The notes under the pieces were generated by a model. It saw only the letters and a program-made list of their open reading frames with translations. It did not search any database and had not been told where the DNA came from. This document shows, one piece after another, positions 10,469 to 21,164 of a stretch of 64,000 nt of DNA. Both the position numbers and the translations under genes were made by a program. Every line of letters starts with the position of its first letter. Positions within the stretch are counted from its first letter, which is position 1. This DNA is from Oryzisolibacter sp. LB2S (GTDB taxonomy: Bacteria > Pseudomonadota > Gammaproteobacteria > Burkholderiales > Burkholderiaceae_C): the NCBI RefSeq assembly GCF_040732315.1, contig NZ_CP160388.1:3686501-3750500 (forward strand), in the 5' to 3' direction.

Positions 10469-10520
10469 CAAAAACAGCCTCCATCGCCCGACAGTAAAGC
10501 GTCGGCAGCTATCAAATATA
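10469..10520 (-). repeat. Dispersed palindromic repeat, copy 1
   Basis: Located between the RND adaptor and pump genes. Read on the minus strand it begins TTTGATAGCTGCCGACGCTT and ends in a GGAGGC-TGTTTTT segment. It matches the other copies at 16132, 21001, 27541, 31971, 34534 and 59742 in order and spacing of its conserved blocks (AGCTG, GCGCTT-like, a variable middle, GGC, T-run). It occupies nearly the whole 73-base gap between two genes that should be co-transcribed. Confidence 0.75.
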
Positions 10521-10535
10521 AAGCAATATACGCTC

Positions 10536-13500
10536 ATGAACCTGTCTGCCTGGTCGATCAGGAACCCCGTGCCGGCGGCCATGCTGTTCGTGCTGCTGAC
10601 GCTGGCCGGGCTGATGTCGTTCCGCGCCATGAAGGTGCAGAACTTTCCCGACATGGACCTGCCCGTGGTCATCGTCACGGCCACGCTGCCCGGGGCGGCG
10701 CCGGGCCAGCTCGAGTCCGACGTGGCGCGCAAGATCGAGAACGCCATCGCCACCACGCAGCGGCTCAAGCACATCACCACCACGCTGGTGGACGGCTCGG
10801 CCACCATTGCCGCCGAGTACGAGCTCGAAAAGCCCGTGCAGGAGGCCGTGGACGACGTGCGCTCGGCCGTCTCGCGCGTGCGCGCCGACCTGCCGGCCGA
10901 CCTGCGCGACCCGGTGGTCACCAAGCTCGAGCTGTCGAGCCAGCCCATCCTGGCCTTCGCCATCGCCTCGAGCCGGCTCGACGAGCAGGAGCTGTCCTGG
11001 TTCGTCGACGACCAGCTCACGCGCCGCCTGCTGGCCGTGACGGGCGTGGGCGCCGTCACGCGCGTGGGCGGCGTCACGCGCGAGGTGCGCGTGGCGCTCG
11101 ATCCGCTCAGGCTGCAGTCCCTGGGCGTGACGGCGGCCGAGGTCTCGCAGCAGCTGCGCGCCGTGCAGCTCGAGAGCGCGGGCGGGCGCGCCGATCTGGG
11201 CGGCGCCGAGCAGCCCCTGCGCACGCTGGCCACCATGCAGACGGCCGAGCAGATCGCGGCGCTGCAGATTCCGATATCGGGCGGGCGCCATGTACGGCTG
11301 GACCAGCTGGCCCGGGTGAGCGACACCTGGGCCGAGCCGCGCTCGGCGGCCCTGCTCGACGGCAGGCCCGTGATCGGCTTCGAGGTCTCGCGCTCGCGCG
11401 GCGCGAGCGAGGTGGAGGTCGGCGCGGGCGTGCAGCGCGCGCTCGAGCGCCTGCGCGCCGAGCATCCGCACCTCACGCTCACGCGCACGCTGGACTTCGT
11501 GGAAATCGCGCAGGATGAGTACGACAGCTCCATGCAGCTGCTCTACGAGGGCGCCATCCTCGCGGTGGTGGTGGTGTGGCTGTTCCTGCGCAGCTGGCGG
11601 GCGACCATCGTCTCGGCCGTGGCCCTGCCCCTTTCGGTGATACCGGCCTTCATCGGCATGTATCTGCTGGGTTTTTCCATCAACATCATCACGCTGCTGG
11701 CGCTGTCGCTGGTCGTGGGCATCCTGGTGGACGACGCCATCGTCGAGGTCGAGAACATCGTGCGCCACCTGCGCATGGGCAAGACGCCCTACCAGGCGGC
11801 CATGGAGGCGGCCGACGAGATCGGCCTGGCGGTGATCGCGACCACCTTCACGCTGATCGCGGTATTCCTGCCCACGGCCTTCATGAGCGGCATTGCCGGG
11901 CGCTTCTTCAAGCAGTTCGGCTGGACGGCGGCGCTGGCGGTGTTCGCCTCGCTCGTGGTGGCGCGCCTGCTCACGCCCATGATGTCGGCCTATCTGCTCA
12001 AGCCGCTGGTGGCGCCCGAGCGCGAGCCGCGCTGGCTGGCCGCCTACATGCGCGCGAGCGACTGGTGCCTGCGCCACCGCGTGCTGACCCTGGCGGGCGC
12101 GCTGCTGTTCTTTGTCGGCTCGCTGGCACTGATCCCGCTGCTGCCCTCGGGCTTCATCCCGCCCGACGACAACGCCCAGACCCAGGTGACGCTGGAGCTG
12201 CCGCCGGGCACCAAGCTCGCCGACACCCATGACCTGGCCCTGCGCGCGGCGGCCCTGGCCATGGAGGTGGGCCATGTGCAGCGCATCTACACCACCATTG
12301 GCGGCGGCTCGGCCGGTGCCGACCCGTTCGCCGGCGCCGGCGCGGGCGACCCGCGCAAGGCCACGCTCACGCTGACCCTCGCGGCGCGCCATGAGCGCCC
12401 GCGCAAGCAGGACATCGAGCAGCGGCTGCGCGAGGCCATGGCCGAACTGCCCGGCGCTCGCGTCAAGGTGGGCCTGGGCGGATCGAACGACAAGTACATC
12501 CTGGCCCTGGCCAGCGAAGATCCCCAGGCGCTGTCCACGGCCGCGCGCGCCGTCGAGCGCGAGCTGCGCACCATAGCCGGCATAGGCGGCGTGAGCTCCA
12601 CGGCCAGCCTGGTGCGCCCCGAGATCGCCGTGCACCCCGACTTCGCGCGCGCCGCGGATCTGGGCGTGACCTCCCAGGCCATCGCCGAGACGCTGCGCGT
12701 GGCCACCGTGGGCGACTACGAGCAGTTCCTGCCCAAGCTCAACCTCGCCCAGCGCCAGGTGCCCATCGTCGTGCGCCTCGACGACGCGGCGCGCCAGGAC
12801 CTGGCTGTGCTTGAACACCTGGCCGTGCCCGGCAGCCGCGGCCCGGTGCGCCTGGGCGAGGTGGCCCGGCTCACGCTCGCGGGCGGCCCGGCCGTGATCA
12901 ACCGCTACGACCGCTCGCGCAACGTGAACTTCGAGATCGAGCTCGGCAGCCGCGGCCTGGGCGAGGTCACCGAGGCCGTGCGCCAGCTGCCCGCCGTGCA
13001 GTCGCTGCCGGCCAGCGTGCGCCTGATCGACGTGGGCGACGCCGAGGTCATGGGCGAGCTGTTCGCAAGCTTCGGCCTGGCCATGGTCACGGGCGTGGTC
13101 TGCATCTACGTCGTGCTGGTGCTGCTGTTCAAGGACTTCCTGCAGCCCGTGACCATCCTCGCGGCGCTGCCGCTGTCGCTCGGCGGCGCCTTCGTGGGGC
13201 TGCTGCTCACGGGCAAGAGCTTTTCCATGCCCTCGCTGATCGGGCTCATCATGCTCATGGGCATTGCCACCAAGAACTCCATCCTGCTCGTGGAGTACGC
13301 CATCGTCGCGCGCCGCCAGGGCATGGACCGCCTGCACGCGCTGCTGGACGCCTGCCACAAGCGCGCGCGCCCCATCATCATGACCACGCTGGCCATGGGT
13401 GCGGGCATGATGCCCATCGCGCTGGGCCTGGGCGGCGCGGACATGACCTTCCGCTCCCCCATGGGCGTGGCCGTCATCGGCGGACTCATCACCTCCACGG

Positions 13501-13598
13501 TGCTGAGCCTGCTCGTGGTGCCGGCCGTGTTCACCTATGTGGACGACCTCGAGCAATGGCTGCGCCGGCGCCTCGGGGGTCACAAGGCAACAAGGTGA
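10536..13598 (+). CDS. RND multidrug efflux permease (HAE1-like)
   Basis: A 1,020-residue inner-membrane proton/drug antiporter. The start is placed at ATG 10536 (MNLSAWSIRNPVPAAM), because RND pumps begin a few residues before the first membrane helix; the upstream open stretch is repeat sequence. Twelve membrane segments are arranged as two halves around two large periplasmic loops. The proton-relay Asp pair is present in helix 4 (GILVDDAIVEVENIV), and the second-half motif is LIMLMGIATKNSILLVEYAI. The NFPDMDLPVVIV and PGAAPGQLE motifs near residues 35-55 are typical of HAE1-type rather than heavy-metal (CzcA) pumps. It works with the adaptor upstream. Confidence 0.93.
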   Translation: MNLSAWSIRNPVPAAMLFVLLTLAGLMSFRAMKVQNFPDMDLPVVIVTATLPGAAPGQLESDVARKIENAIATTQRLKHITTTLVDGSATIAAEYELEKPVQEAVDDVRSAVSRVRADLPADLRDPVVTKLELSSQPILAFAIASSRLDEQELSWFVDDQLTRRLLAVTGVGAVTRVGGVTREVRVALDPLRLQSLGVTAAEVSQQLRAVQLESAGGRADLGGAEQPLRTLATMQTAEQIAALQIPISGGRHVRLDQLARVSDTWAEPRSAALLDGRPVIGFEVSRSRGASEVEVGAGVQRALERLRAEHPHLTLTRTLDFVEIAQDEYDSSMQLLYEGAILAVVVVWLFLRSWRATIVSAVALPLSVIPAFIGMYLLGFSINIITLLALSLVVGILVDDAIVEVENIVRHLRMGKTPYQAAMEAADEIGLAVIATTFTLIAVFLPTAFMSGIAGRFFKQFGWTAALAVFASLVVARLLTPMMSAYLLKPLVAPEREPRWLAAYMRASDWCLRHRVLTLAGALLFFVGSLALIPLLPSGFIPPDDNAQTQVTLELPPGTKLADTHDLALRAAALAMEVGHVQRIYTTIGGGSAGADPFAGAGAGDPRKATLTLTLAARHERPRKQDIEQRLREAMAELPGARVKVGLGGSNDKYILALASEDPQALSTAARAVERELRTIAGIGGVSSTASLVRPEIAVHPDFARAADLGVTSQAIAETLRVATVGDYEQFLPKLNLAQRQVPIVVRLDDAARQDLAVLEHLAVPGSRGPVRLGEVARLTLAGGPAVINRYDRSRNVNFEIELGSRGLGEVTEAVRQLPAVQSLPASVRLIDVGDAEVMGELFASFGLAMVTGVVCIYVVLVLLFKDFLQPVTILAALPLSLGGAFVGLLLTGKSFSMPSLIGLIMLMGIATKNSILLVEYAIVARRQGMDRLHALLDACHKRARPIIMTTLAMGAGMMPIALGLGGADMTFRSPMGVAVIGGLITSTVLSLLVVPAVFTYVDDLEQWLRRRLGGHKATR

Positions 13599-13983
13599 AA
13601 CCCGCAAGGCAGGATTCGCGGATTTTGCCTCAGCACTCTTACATCGGACGCAAGAAGTTACGCACAGGCCGCTCCGTTGTGCGAGAAAGTCAACTAACGT
13701 GTCTGCGCAGGTCATCCGCTTGCTTTTTGATGCACAAAGTGGTTGAACCTTTTGCGCTCATCCCCACTCCTATGTACCAAGGGATGTAAGTCTATGGCTT
13801 GAGTCCACACTGTTTTGGCTGTTGCGAAGTCTTCCAGGCATCACCTGGCTGCAACCCTGGGGCGCTTCTCCTCCCTCCCTCTCTTCATTCGTTTCGGGGC
13901 GCTTCGCAACATTTTTTATTCCGCAGCAAAAGCGCGCTCTTCCCTCCGGAAGGCGCGCTTTGTGCGTTGTGGGGCGGCCGATG
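13599..13983. other. Intergenic region (385 bases) between convergent RND pump and GST genes
   Basis: No convincing gene is seen. The short open frames here have composition unlike the neighbours, and the region is visibly more AT-rich. It holds a perfect 10-base inverted repeat (13820-13829 with 13902-13911, core GTTGCGAAG), two direct copies of GGGGCGCTTC (13859 and 13896) and a strong hairpin at 13929-13961 listed separately. Confidence 0.6.
13929..13961 (-). terminator. Strong hairpin, probable terminator of the GST gene
   Basis: A nine-base perfect outer stem (AAAGCGCGC / GCGCGCTTT) and a five-base inner stem (CTTCC / GGAAG) enclose a four-base loop. On the minus strand the stem ends in TTTTG. 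It lies 23 bases beyond the GST stop codon, as expected for an intrinsic terminator. Confidence 0.7.
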
Positions 13984-16117
<2,134 letters not shown>

Positions 16118-16131
16118 TCCTGATTTTTAGT

Positions 16132-16180
16132 CTTTTTGGCTGCCCGCCCTTGCCAGTCAAGCGCGGGCAGCTCTCATTTT
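16132..16180 (-). repeat. Dispersed palindromic repeat, copy 2
   Basis: Located between purB and the yaeQ-like gene. Read on the minus strand it runs AAAATGAGAGCTGCCCGCGC, then a variable middle, then GGGCGGGCAGCC and AAAAA. It contains a nine-base perfect stem (GCTGCCCGC at 16139-16147 with GCGGGCAGC at 16163-16171), so the transcript of either strand could fold here. Confidence 0.7.
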
Positions 16181-16195
16181 GAAAGTGCGAAACGC

Positions 16196-16756
16196 ATGGC
16201 GCTCAAGTCCACCATCTTCAAGGCCAACCTGGCCATCGCCGACATAGACCATGGCTACTACGCCGACCACCAGCTCACCCTGGCGCGCCACCCGAGCGAG
16301 ACCGACGAGCGCATGATGGTGCGCCTGGCGGCGCTGGCGCTGCAGGCGCACCAGCTCCAGGACATCTGCCGCGGCGACGGAACACTGGCCTTTGGCGCGG
16401 GCCTGTCCGACCCCGACGACCCGGACGCGTCGCTGACCGACTTCACGGGCCGCAAGCGCCTGTGGATCGAGGTCGGCCAGCCCGAGGACAAGCCCCTCGC
16501 CAAGGCCGCGAGCCGCGCGGATGCCGTGGTCGTCTACGCCTTTCACCACGCGGCCGAGGTCTGGTGGAAGGGCATGGAGAACAAGCTCACGCGCCTGGAT
16601 CGGCTGCAGGTCTGGCGCCTGCCCACCGAGGCCACGCAGCAGCTCGCCACCCTGGCCGAGCGCAGCATGCAGCTGCAGGCCACGGTGCAGGAGGGTGCGC
16701 TCACGCTCAGCAGCCAGCTTGGCAGCGTGCACATCGAGCCGCTGCGCTGGAAATAG
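16196..16756 (+). CDS. yaeQ: YaeQ family protein
   Basis: A 186-residue protein matching the YaeQ family, with the usual start MALKSTIFKANLAIADIDHG, a central FTGRKRLWIEVGQP stretch and a C-terminal half around VVVYAF. YaeQ has a PD-(D/E)XK nuclease-like fold. It was first reported as a suppressor of RfaH loss in E. coli, but its biochemical role is not settled. The start is taken at 16196, the family N-terminus, directly after the repeat. It follows purB in the same direction. Confidence 0.9.
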   Translation: MALKSTIFKANLAIADIDHGYYADHQLTLARHPSETDERMMVRLAALALQAHQLQDICRGDGTLAFGAGLSDPDDPDASLTDFTGRKRLWIEVGQPEDKPLAKAASRADAVVVYAFHHAAEVWWKGMENKLTRLDRLQVWRLPTEATQQLATLAERSMQLQATVQEGALTLSSQLGSVHIEPLRWK

Positions 16757-16766
16757 CGACGGGGCT

Positions 16767-17072
16767 TCAGCGCGGCATCAGGGCGCCGCAGTTCCAGCAT
16801 TGCTCGAAGCCACCCTCAATGGATTCGCCACAGCCGCGGCAGATCCAGTGGCGCTGCGGCAGGCGCTCATAGTCGCGCAGCAGCGCGCGGGCGCGGTCGG
16901 CATGCTCGGCATGCGCGAGCCAGATCTCGGGCAGGCATTCGCCGGGCGGCAGCTGGCCCGCGGCCGCCCCGAGGTGCTGGCGCTGCACGCTCGCGGGCAG
17001 GCCGGCCTCACACAGCAGGTCGCACCACAGCGTGGCCATGGCGATGTCGGGAGCCTGGGTCAAGCGCAGCAT
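16767..17072 (-). CDS. DUF2007-type protein with C-terminal zinc ribbon
   Basis: A 101-residue protein. The first two thirds resemble the DUF2007 'putative signal transducing protein' fold (LCEAGLPASVQRQHLGAAAG, then an acidic/helical stretch). The end carries two CxxC pairs (CRGCGE and CWNCG, residues 79-96) forming a rubredoxin-like zinc ribbon. DUF2007 proteins often pair with such ribbons; the role is unknown. It is convergent with the yaeQ-like gene, with ten bases between stop codons. It precedes, in the same direction as, no obvious partner. Confidence 0.75.
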   Translation of the reverse strand: MLRLTQAPDIAMATLWCDLLCEAGLPASVQRQHLGAAAGQLPPGECLPEIWLAHAEHADRARALLRDYERLPQRHWICRGCGESIEGGFEQCWNCGALMPR

Positions 17073-17114
17073 GGCGCCACGATAGCCCAGGCCTGGGCCA
17101 TGGTCAAAGCATGC

Positions 17115-17519
17115 TCACAGCGCGCGCTCGGCATAGCGCGTGAAGCGCAGCGCCTGGCCCTCGCGCGTGATGCGGCGCCAGACGGCGCGCTTGGCCGCGG
17201 GGCTCATCTCCAGCCACTGCTGCACCTCGGCAAAGCTGCGCCCGCAGCCCTTGCACCAGGCGTCGCCCTGGCTCGTGGAGCAGATGGCGATGCAGGGCGT
17301 GTCCGGCGTGGTGGCATACCAATCCAGCCACGCGGCGCGGGCCTGGGGCGTGAGCAGGCGCTCCTCCACCTCCTCGGCGCGCGCGACCACCATGCGCGCA
17401 TAGACCTCGGCCAGCGCCGCGAGCTCGGGCGCCAGGTGCACGCCGTCGGGCGAGGGCGCGCGGGCACGCCAGTGGTTGATGGCGGCCTCCATGTCGGTGA
17501 TGTGGATGCGGTCGGTCAT
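17115..17519 (-). CDS. DUF3717/DUF1289 small cysteine-motif protein
   Basis: A 134-residue protein with two parts. The N-terminal part (TDMEAAINHWRARAPS) resembles DUF3717. The C-terminal part is a clear DUF1289 domain with PCIAICSTSQGDAWCKGCGR, whose four Cys look like an iron-sulfur or zinc site. The DUF1289 family has no settled function. The fusion is common in Burkholderiales as far as I recall. It is followed on the same strand, 42 bases on, by the DUF2007 gene, so the two may be co-transcribed. It is divergent from the terC leader. Confidence 0.8.
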   Translation of the reverse strand: MTDRIHITDMEAAINHWRARAPSPDGVHLAPELAALAEVYARMVVARAEEVEERLLTPQARAAWLDWYATTPDTPCIAICSTSQGDAWCKGCGRSFAEVQQWLEMSPAAKRAVWRRITREGQALRFTRYAERAL

Positions 17520-17600
17520 GCGCGGGACGGTGCGCGGCTACAGGCGGTAGGGGCCACGCATGATAGTGCGGCCGATGTGCCGCCACCGCCGGCCCGGTCT

Positions 17601-17629
17601 TTGCCAAGGGCCGGGAATCATGGTTTAAT
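17601..17629 (+). promoter_or_regulatory. Probable sigma-70 promoter of the terC leader
   Basis: TTGCCA (17601-17606) and TTTAAT (17624-17629) are separated by 17 bases. A start about seven bases downstream would fall exactly at the 5' end of the predicted riboswitch near 17636, so the two predictions support each other. Confidence 0.65.
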
Positions 17630-17635
17630 CGCGCC

Positions 17636-17768
17636 CTTCAAAGGGGAGTAGTTCCCCGTTTGCGCCATGCCTTGCGGGCCGCGCAAACGGATGTCAGGTC
17701 GTCAAGACGAAGCCTTGTGCTTCCGGCCTGCCAGGCGCCACCGCAGCGGGCACCGAACAAGACCTTTG
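17636..17768 (+). ncRNA. yybP-ykoY (manganese) riboswitch upstream of terC
   Basis: The two conserved ends of the yybP-ykoY aptamer are visible: CAAAGGGGAGTAG at 17639-17651 and CAAGACCTTTG at 17758-17768. They form the paired junction with the Mn2+ site, and the variable hairpin arms lie between. Known members sense Mn2+ and control Mn exporters or TerC-type membrane proteins. About 160 bases separate it from the terC ATG, enough for an expression platform; a small hairpin CACCATCCATGGTG followed by TATTTTT lies around 17849-17877. Confidence 0.88.
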
Positions 17769-17928
17769 AGCCACAGCCACTTTCTGGTCGGTTCAAAGCG
17801 CGCCCCATTGGTGCAAGCAGGTTCTCCCTGCCTGCAGGCAGTCGCTGCGCACCATCCATGGTGGCCGGTATTTTTCGGACGCAGCCAGGCTCCCCCGAGC
17901 CGGCAATCGACTTCAAGGTACTCACACT

Positions 17929-18693
17929 ATGGATTTGGACTTTCTCACCCACGCCCCGTTCTGGATCGCGCTCGGGCAGATCATCATCATCGACATCCTG
18001 CTCGGCGGCGACAACGCGGTTGTGATCGCGCTGGCCTGCCGCAAGCTGCCGGCCGCGCAGCGCACCAAGGGCATCATCTACGGCACGGCCGGCGCCATCG
18101 TGCTGCGCGTGGTGCTCATCATCTTCGCCATGACGCTGCTGAACCTGCCCTTCCTCAAGGTGGTGGGCGCGCTGCTGCTGGTGTGGATAGGCGTCAAGCT
18201 CATCGCCCCGGACGAGGAGGCCCATGGCAACATCCAGGAGAGCGACAAGCTGCTCACGGCCATCAAGACCATCATCGTCGCCGACCTGGTGATGTCGGTG
18301 GACAACGTGATCGCCATCGCCGGCGCGGCACAGAACTCGGGCGCGCATTCCACCCTGCTGGTGGTGCTGGGCCTGTTGATCTCCATCCCGATCATCGTCT
18401 GGGGCTCGCAGCTGGTCATCAAGCTCATGGAGCGCTTTCCCTTCATCATCGTCGCCGGCGGCATGCTGCTGGGCTGGATTGCGGGCGGCATGCTGGTGAC
18501 CGACCCGGCCTTCGTCAACCCCGACAAGTGGCAATGGATGCCCAAGCTGGGCACGGTGGACGCGCAAGGCATGGCCGAGATCTCGCGCACGCTGTACTGG
18601 ACGGCCCATGTGGCCGGCGCCCTGCTGGTGCTGGTGCTCGGCAAGATCATCGCCGCGCGCAACAGCACCGCCGAACCGGCCGCCAAGCACTGA
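17929..18693 (+). CDS. TerC family integral membrane protein (probable Mn2+ exporter)
   Basis: A 254-residue multi-pass protein with about seven membrane segments. The TerC signature acidic residues are present in helices (LLGGDNAVVIALA near residue 24 and ADLVMSVDNVIAIAGAA near 118). These GGDN/SVDN motifs are thought to bind the metal. The yybP-ykoY leader ties its expression to manganese, so a role in Mn efflux or homeostasis is likelier than tellurite resistance. Two small genes follow closely in the same direction. Confidence 0.92.
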   Translation: MDLDFLTHAPFWIALGQIIIIDILLGGDNAVVIALACRKLPAAQRTKGIIYGTAGAIVLRVVLIIFAMTLLNLPFLKVVGALLLVWIGVKLIAPDEEAHGNIQESDKLLTAIKTIIVADLVMSVDNVIAIAGAAQNSGAHSTLLVVLGLLISIPIIVWGSQLVIKLMERFPFIIVAGGMLLGWIAGGMLVTDPAFVNPDKWQWMPKLGTVDAQGMAEISRTLYWTAHVAGALLVLVLGKIIAARNSTAEPAAKH

Positions 18694-18710
18694 CCGGCTG
18701 CACCACGGAC

Positions 18711-19190
18711 ATGCGCCCGCTCATCGTGTATGTGGACGACGCCGCGCACGCGCGGCAGGCGCTCGCGCCGCTGGTCACCGGCGCGAGCGCCGAGGCCACG
18801 CATTGGGTGCTCGTGGCCTGCGCGCCGCGCATGACGCACCGCATCGGCAAGTGGGTGAGCCACAGCACGCGCGAGAGTTGGCGCGCCAAATGGGCGGACA
18901 GGCTGTTTGGCGAGCTCCAGCCCTGGCTGAGCCGCGCCGGCCACCGCGTGAGCCTGGTACTGGCCAGGGGCCCGCTGCCCGAGCTGCTCGGCCAGCTGCA
19001 GGCCGAGCATGGCGCCCAGACGGCCGTGCTCGATGCGCGCCGCCCCAAGCTCGAGACGCCGGCGCCGCAGCAGGCCGACGCGCAGGAGGCCAAGGCGGCA
19101 CCCATCGTCATCCGCAAGCCCGCGCGGCGCTGGTCCGTGCCCGGCTCGCTGACCGGCCTGGGCCTGATGTTCATGCTTGCAACGGATTGA
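18711..19190 (+). CDS. Hypothetical protein, possibly universal-stress-like
   Basis: A 159-residue protein starting 17 bases after terC. The N-terminus (RPLIVYVDDAAHARQALAPL) and a later VSLVLARGPLPELL strand-helix pattern faintly resemble a Rossmann-like universal stress fold. A low-complexity Pro/Ala/Gln region (about residues 117-135) and a short hydrophobic tail follow. No nucleotide motif is clear. The stop (TGA) is followed one base later by the ATG of the next gene, so terC, this gene and the membrane protein probably form one Mn-responsive transcript. Confidence 0.65.
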   Translation: MRPLIVYVDDAAHARQALAPLVTGASAEATHWVLVACAPRMTHRIGKWVSHSTRESWRAKWADRLFGELQPWLSRAGHRVSLVLARGPLPELLGQLQAEHGAQTAVLDARRPKLETPAPQQADAQEAKAAPIVIRKPARRWSVPGSLTGLGLMFMLATD

Positions 19191-19191
19191 T

Positions 19192-19548
19192 ATGCGACTG
19201 CTTCTCAAATGGCTGCTGAGCGCGGCCGCCCTGCTTTGCGTGGCCTATGTCTACAGCGGCGTGGAGGTGCGCAGCTTCGGCGCTGCCTTGCTCGCGGCCT
19301 TCGTCATCGGCCTGTTCAACGTGGTGCTGCGGCCCGTTCTGGTGATCCTCACGCTGCCGGTGACCATCGTCACCATCGGGCTGTTCCTCTTCGTCATCAA
19401 CGCCCTGATGTTCTGGGCCGCCGCCTCGGTGCTGGGCGACGGCTTTCAGGTCCACGGCTTCACGGCGGCGCTGATAGGCTCGCTGATCTATTCGCTGCTG
19501 GGCCTGGTGATCGAATCAGCGCTCGGCGGCCTGTTCCTTCAGAAGTGA
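19192..19548 (+). CDS. Phage-holin-4_2-like (PF04020 type) small membrane protein
   Basis: A 118-residue protein with four membrane segments and very few charges. The pattern LFNVVLRPVLVILTLPVTIVT is characteristic of the PF04020 '4TM' family, which is widespread in bacteria and not phage-borne despite its name. The start is taken at ATG 19192 (MRLLLKWLLSAAALL). The function is unknown. Its last 33 bases overlap the 3' end of the convergent M48 protease gene. Confidence 0.8.
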   Translation: MRLLLKWLLSAAALLCVAYVYSGVEVRSFGAALLAAFVIGLFNVVLRPVLVILTLPVTIVTIGLFLFVINALMFWAAASVLGDGFQVHGFTAALIGSLIYSLLGLVIESALGGLFLQK

Positions 19549-21069
19549 CTGCACGGCACGCAGCCGCGTGTCGATGATCGAGGCCTCGATGTAGTCCCCG
19601 CCGGCGCCCTGCCGCGCCAGGCTGCGCGCCAGATCCTGCCCGGCCTTGAAGCGATCGACCGCGGCGGCGTAGTCGTAGCGCGCCACCTGGGCCTCGGCCT
19701 CGGCACGCACGGCGCGCAGCCGCTGGCCCTGCTGCTGCCACACCTGCGCCAGGGTCTGCCATGCGTTCGCATCGCCTGGGTGCGCGCTCACCCAGGTCTG
19801 CAGCGGTCCGGCCATGGGGGCGGCCGCGCCGCTGCGCAGCAGGGCCTGGGCGCGCAGCAGCAGCTCGGGCCGACCGCCCTTGTCCTGGGCCGCCCTGTCG
19901 TGCTGCAGATGGACCAGCGCCGCGGCCGCGTCGCCCGCGGCCAGCTCCACCTCGGCGCCCAAAAGACGCGCCTGGCGCAGCGCCGCGGCATCGTCCTGCA
20001 CGTCGGCCAACAGTCCGCGCAGGCTGCGGCGTGCCGCCGCATGGTCACCGAGCTGCACGGCGCTGAGCGTGGCCGCATACCAGGCCGGCACGCGCTGGGC
20101 GCGTGGCCGCGCGGCAAAGCCGACGTCCTGCGGCTCTGCCACCCACTGGCGCCAGGTGTCGACGCCCGGGCGCATGAGCACGCGCGCGCGCGCGGCCATC
20201 ATCAGATGTTCGGCCGTCGGCGCGCCCGGCGCCGCGGCGCCCTGTGGAATGCGGCTGTGCATGTCGGCAATGCGCTGCGTGGTCAGCGGGTGGCTGCGCA
20301 GATAGGGCCAGCTGCCGTTGTCGTTGATGCGGTTGGCCTGCTGCAGCTTGTCGAACATGGCCACGAAGCCCTGGGGCGCAAAGCCCGCGGGCTGCATCAG
20401 GCCAAAGCCCACGCGGTCGGCCTCGCGCTCCATGTCGCGCGAGAAGTTGAGCTGGTTCTGCACCGCGAGCGCATGCCCGCCGACCATCATGGCCTGGGCC
20501 GCGGTCGGGTTCTTGGCCGCCGCCAGCGCGCCCAGCACCATGGCGCCGAGCATCAATGGCGTCTGCCGGCCCTGCTGGGCCATCAGGCGCGCGATGTGGC
20601 GCTGCGTGACATGGCTGAGCTCATGCGCCAGCACCGAGGCCAGCTCGTCGCGCGTGGCCACCACGGCGATCAGCCCCAGGTGCACGCCGAAGTAGCCGCC
20701 AGGCAGCGCGAAGGCGTTCACCGAGCGGTCGCGGCCCAGCAGGATCTGCCAGGCAAAGCGCTCCTGGAGCTCGGGCGAGAGCTCGCCACGCGCCTCGGCC
20801 GCGTGCACCAGAGCCTGGAACAGGCCCTGGACATATTCCTGCAGCACCGGGTCGTCGATGTAGTCCGGGTCGCGGTAGAGCTCGCGGATGATGCTGTCGC
20901 CCAGCCGGCGCTCGGCGCTGGTCGTCATCTCGGCCCCGTCGCCCATCATGGGCAGCTGCGACTGCGCCTGGGCCAGGGGCGCGAACATGCCACCGCCAAC
21001 TATCAAAACAGAAGCTGCCAGCGCTTTACCAGCAAGCGCCAAACGCCAATTTGACTTGAATTTCTGCAC
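19516..21069 (-). CDS. Periplasmic M48 family zinc metalloprotease (BepA/YfgC-like)
   Basis: A 517-residue protein. A GTG at 21069, preceded by GGAGG seven bases upstream, is the best start; it gives a signal peptide of about 36 residues ending APLAQAQ. The zinc site HELSH is at residues 149-153 ([12 protein letters not shown]), with the third ligand in the [13 protein letters not shown] stretch. The C-terminal half is helical and TPR-like, as in BepA, which helps assembly or degradation of outer-membrane proteins. Longer open frames upstream of the GTG have no protein-like character. Much of the signal peptide is encoded by a copy of the dispersed repeat (21001-21057). Confidence 0.9.
   Translation of the reverse strand: MQKFKSNWRLALAGKALAASVLIVGGGMFAPLAQAQSQLPMMGDGAEMTTSAERRLGDSIIRELYRDPDYIDDPVLQEYVQGLFQALVHAAEARGELSPELQERFAWQILLGRDRSVNAFALPGGYFGVHLGLIAVVATRDELASVLAHELSHVTQRHIARLMAQQGRQTPLMLGAMVLGALAAAKNPTAAQAMMVGGHALAVQNQLNFSRDMEREADRVGFGLMQPAGFAPQGFVAMFDKLQQANRINDNGSWPYLRSHPLTTQRIADMHSRIPQGAAAPGAPTAEHLMMAARARVLMRPGVDTWRQWVAEPQDVGFAARPRAQRVPAWYAATLSAVQLGDHAAARRSLRGLLADVQDDAAALRQARLLGAEVELAAGDAAAALVHLQHDRAAQDKGGRPELLLRAQALLRSGAAAPMAGPLQTWVSAHPGDANAWQTLAQVWQQQGQRLRAVRAEAEAQVARYDYAAAVDRFKAGQDLARSLARQGAGGDYIEASIIDTRLRAVQSLLKEQAAER
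21001..21057 (+). repeat. Dispersed palindromic repeat, copy 3 (within the M48 protease signal peptide)
   Basis: Conserved blocks run in the plus direction: TATCAAAACAGAAGCTGCCA, GCGCTTTACC, a short middle, AAGCGCC, then CCAATTTGACTTG. The repeat is read on the other strand as codons of the M48 protease signal peptide (about residues 4-22). Confidence 0.75.
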
Positions 21070-21164
21070 CCCTATCCTCCACCCGCTTCGGCGGGCCACA
21101 ACCGCTGGCACATGGCCGTATGATGCCCCGGCTCCGTAAATGTTTCCCCGCCTGCAAGCCTGCC

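Noticed and set aside
10512..13715. Minus-strand open frame of 1,067 codons
   Set aside because: It is antisense to the RND pump; composition is dominated by His, Gln, Arg and Gly as in other shadows.
17929..18693. TerC as a tellurite-resistance gene
   Set aside because: No other ter genes are present, and the yybP-ykoY leader points to manganese instead.
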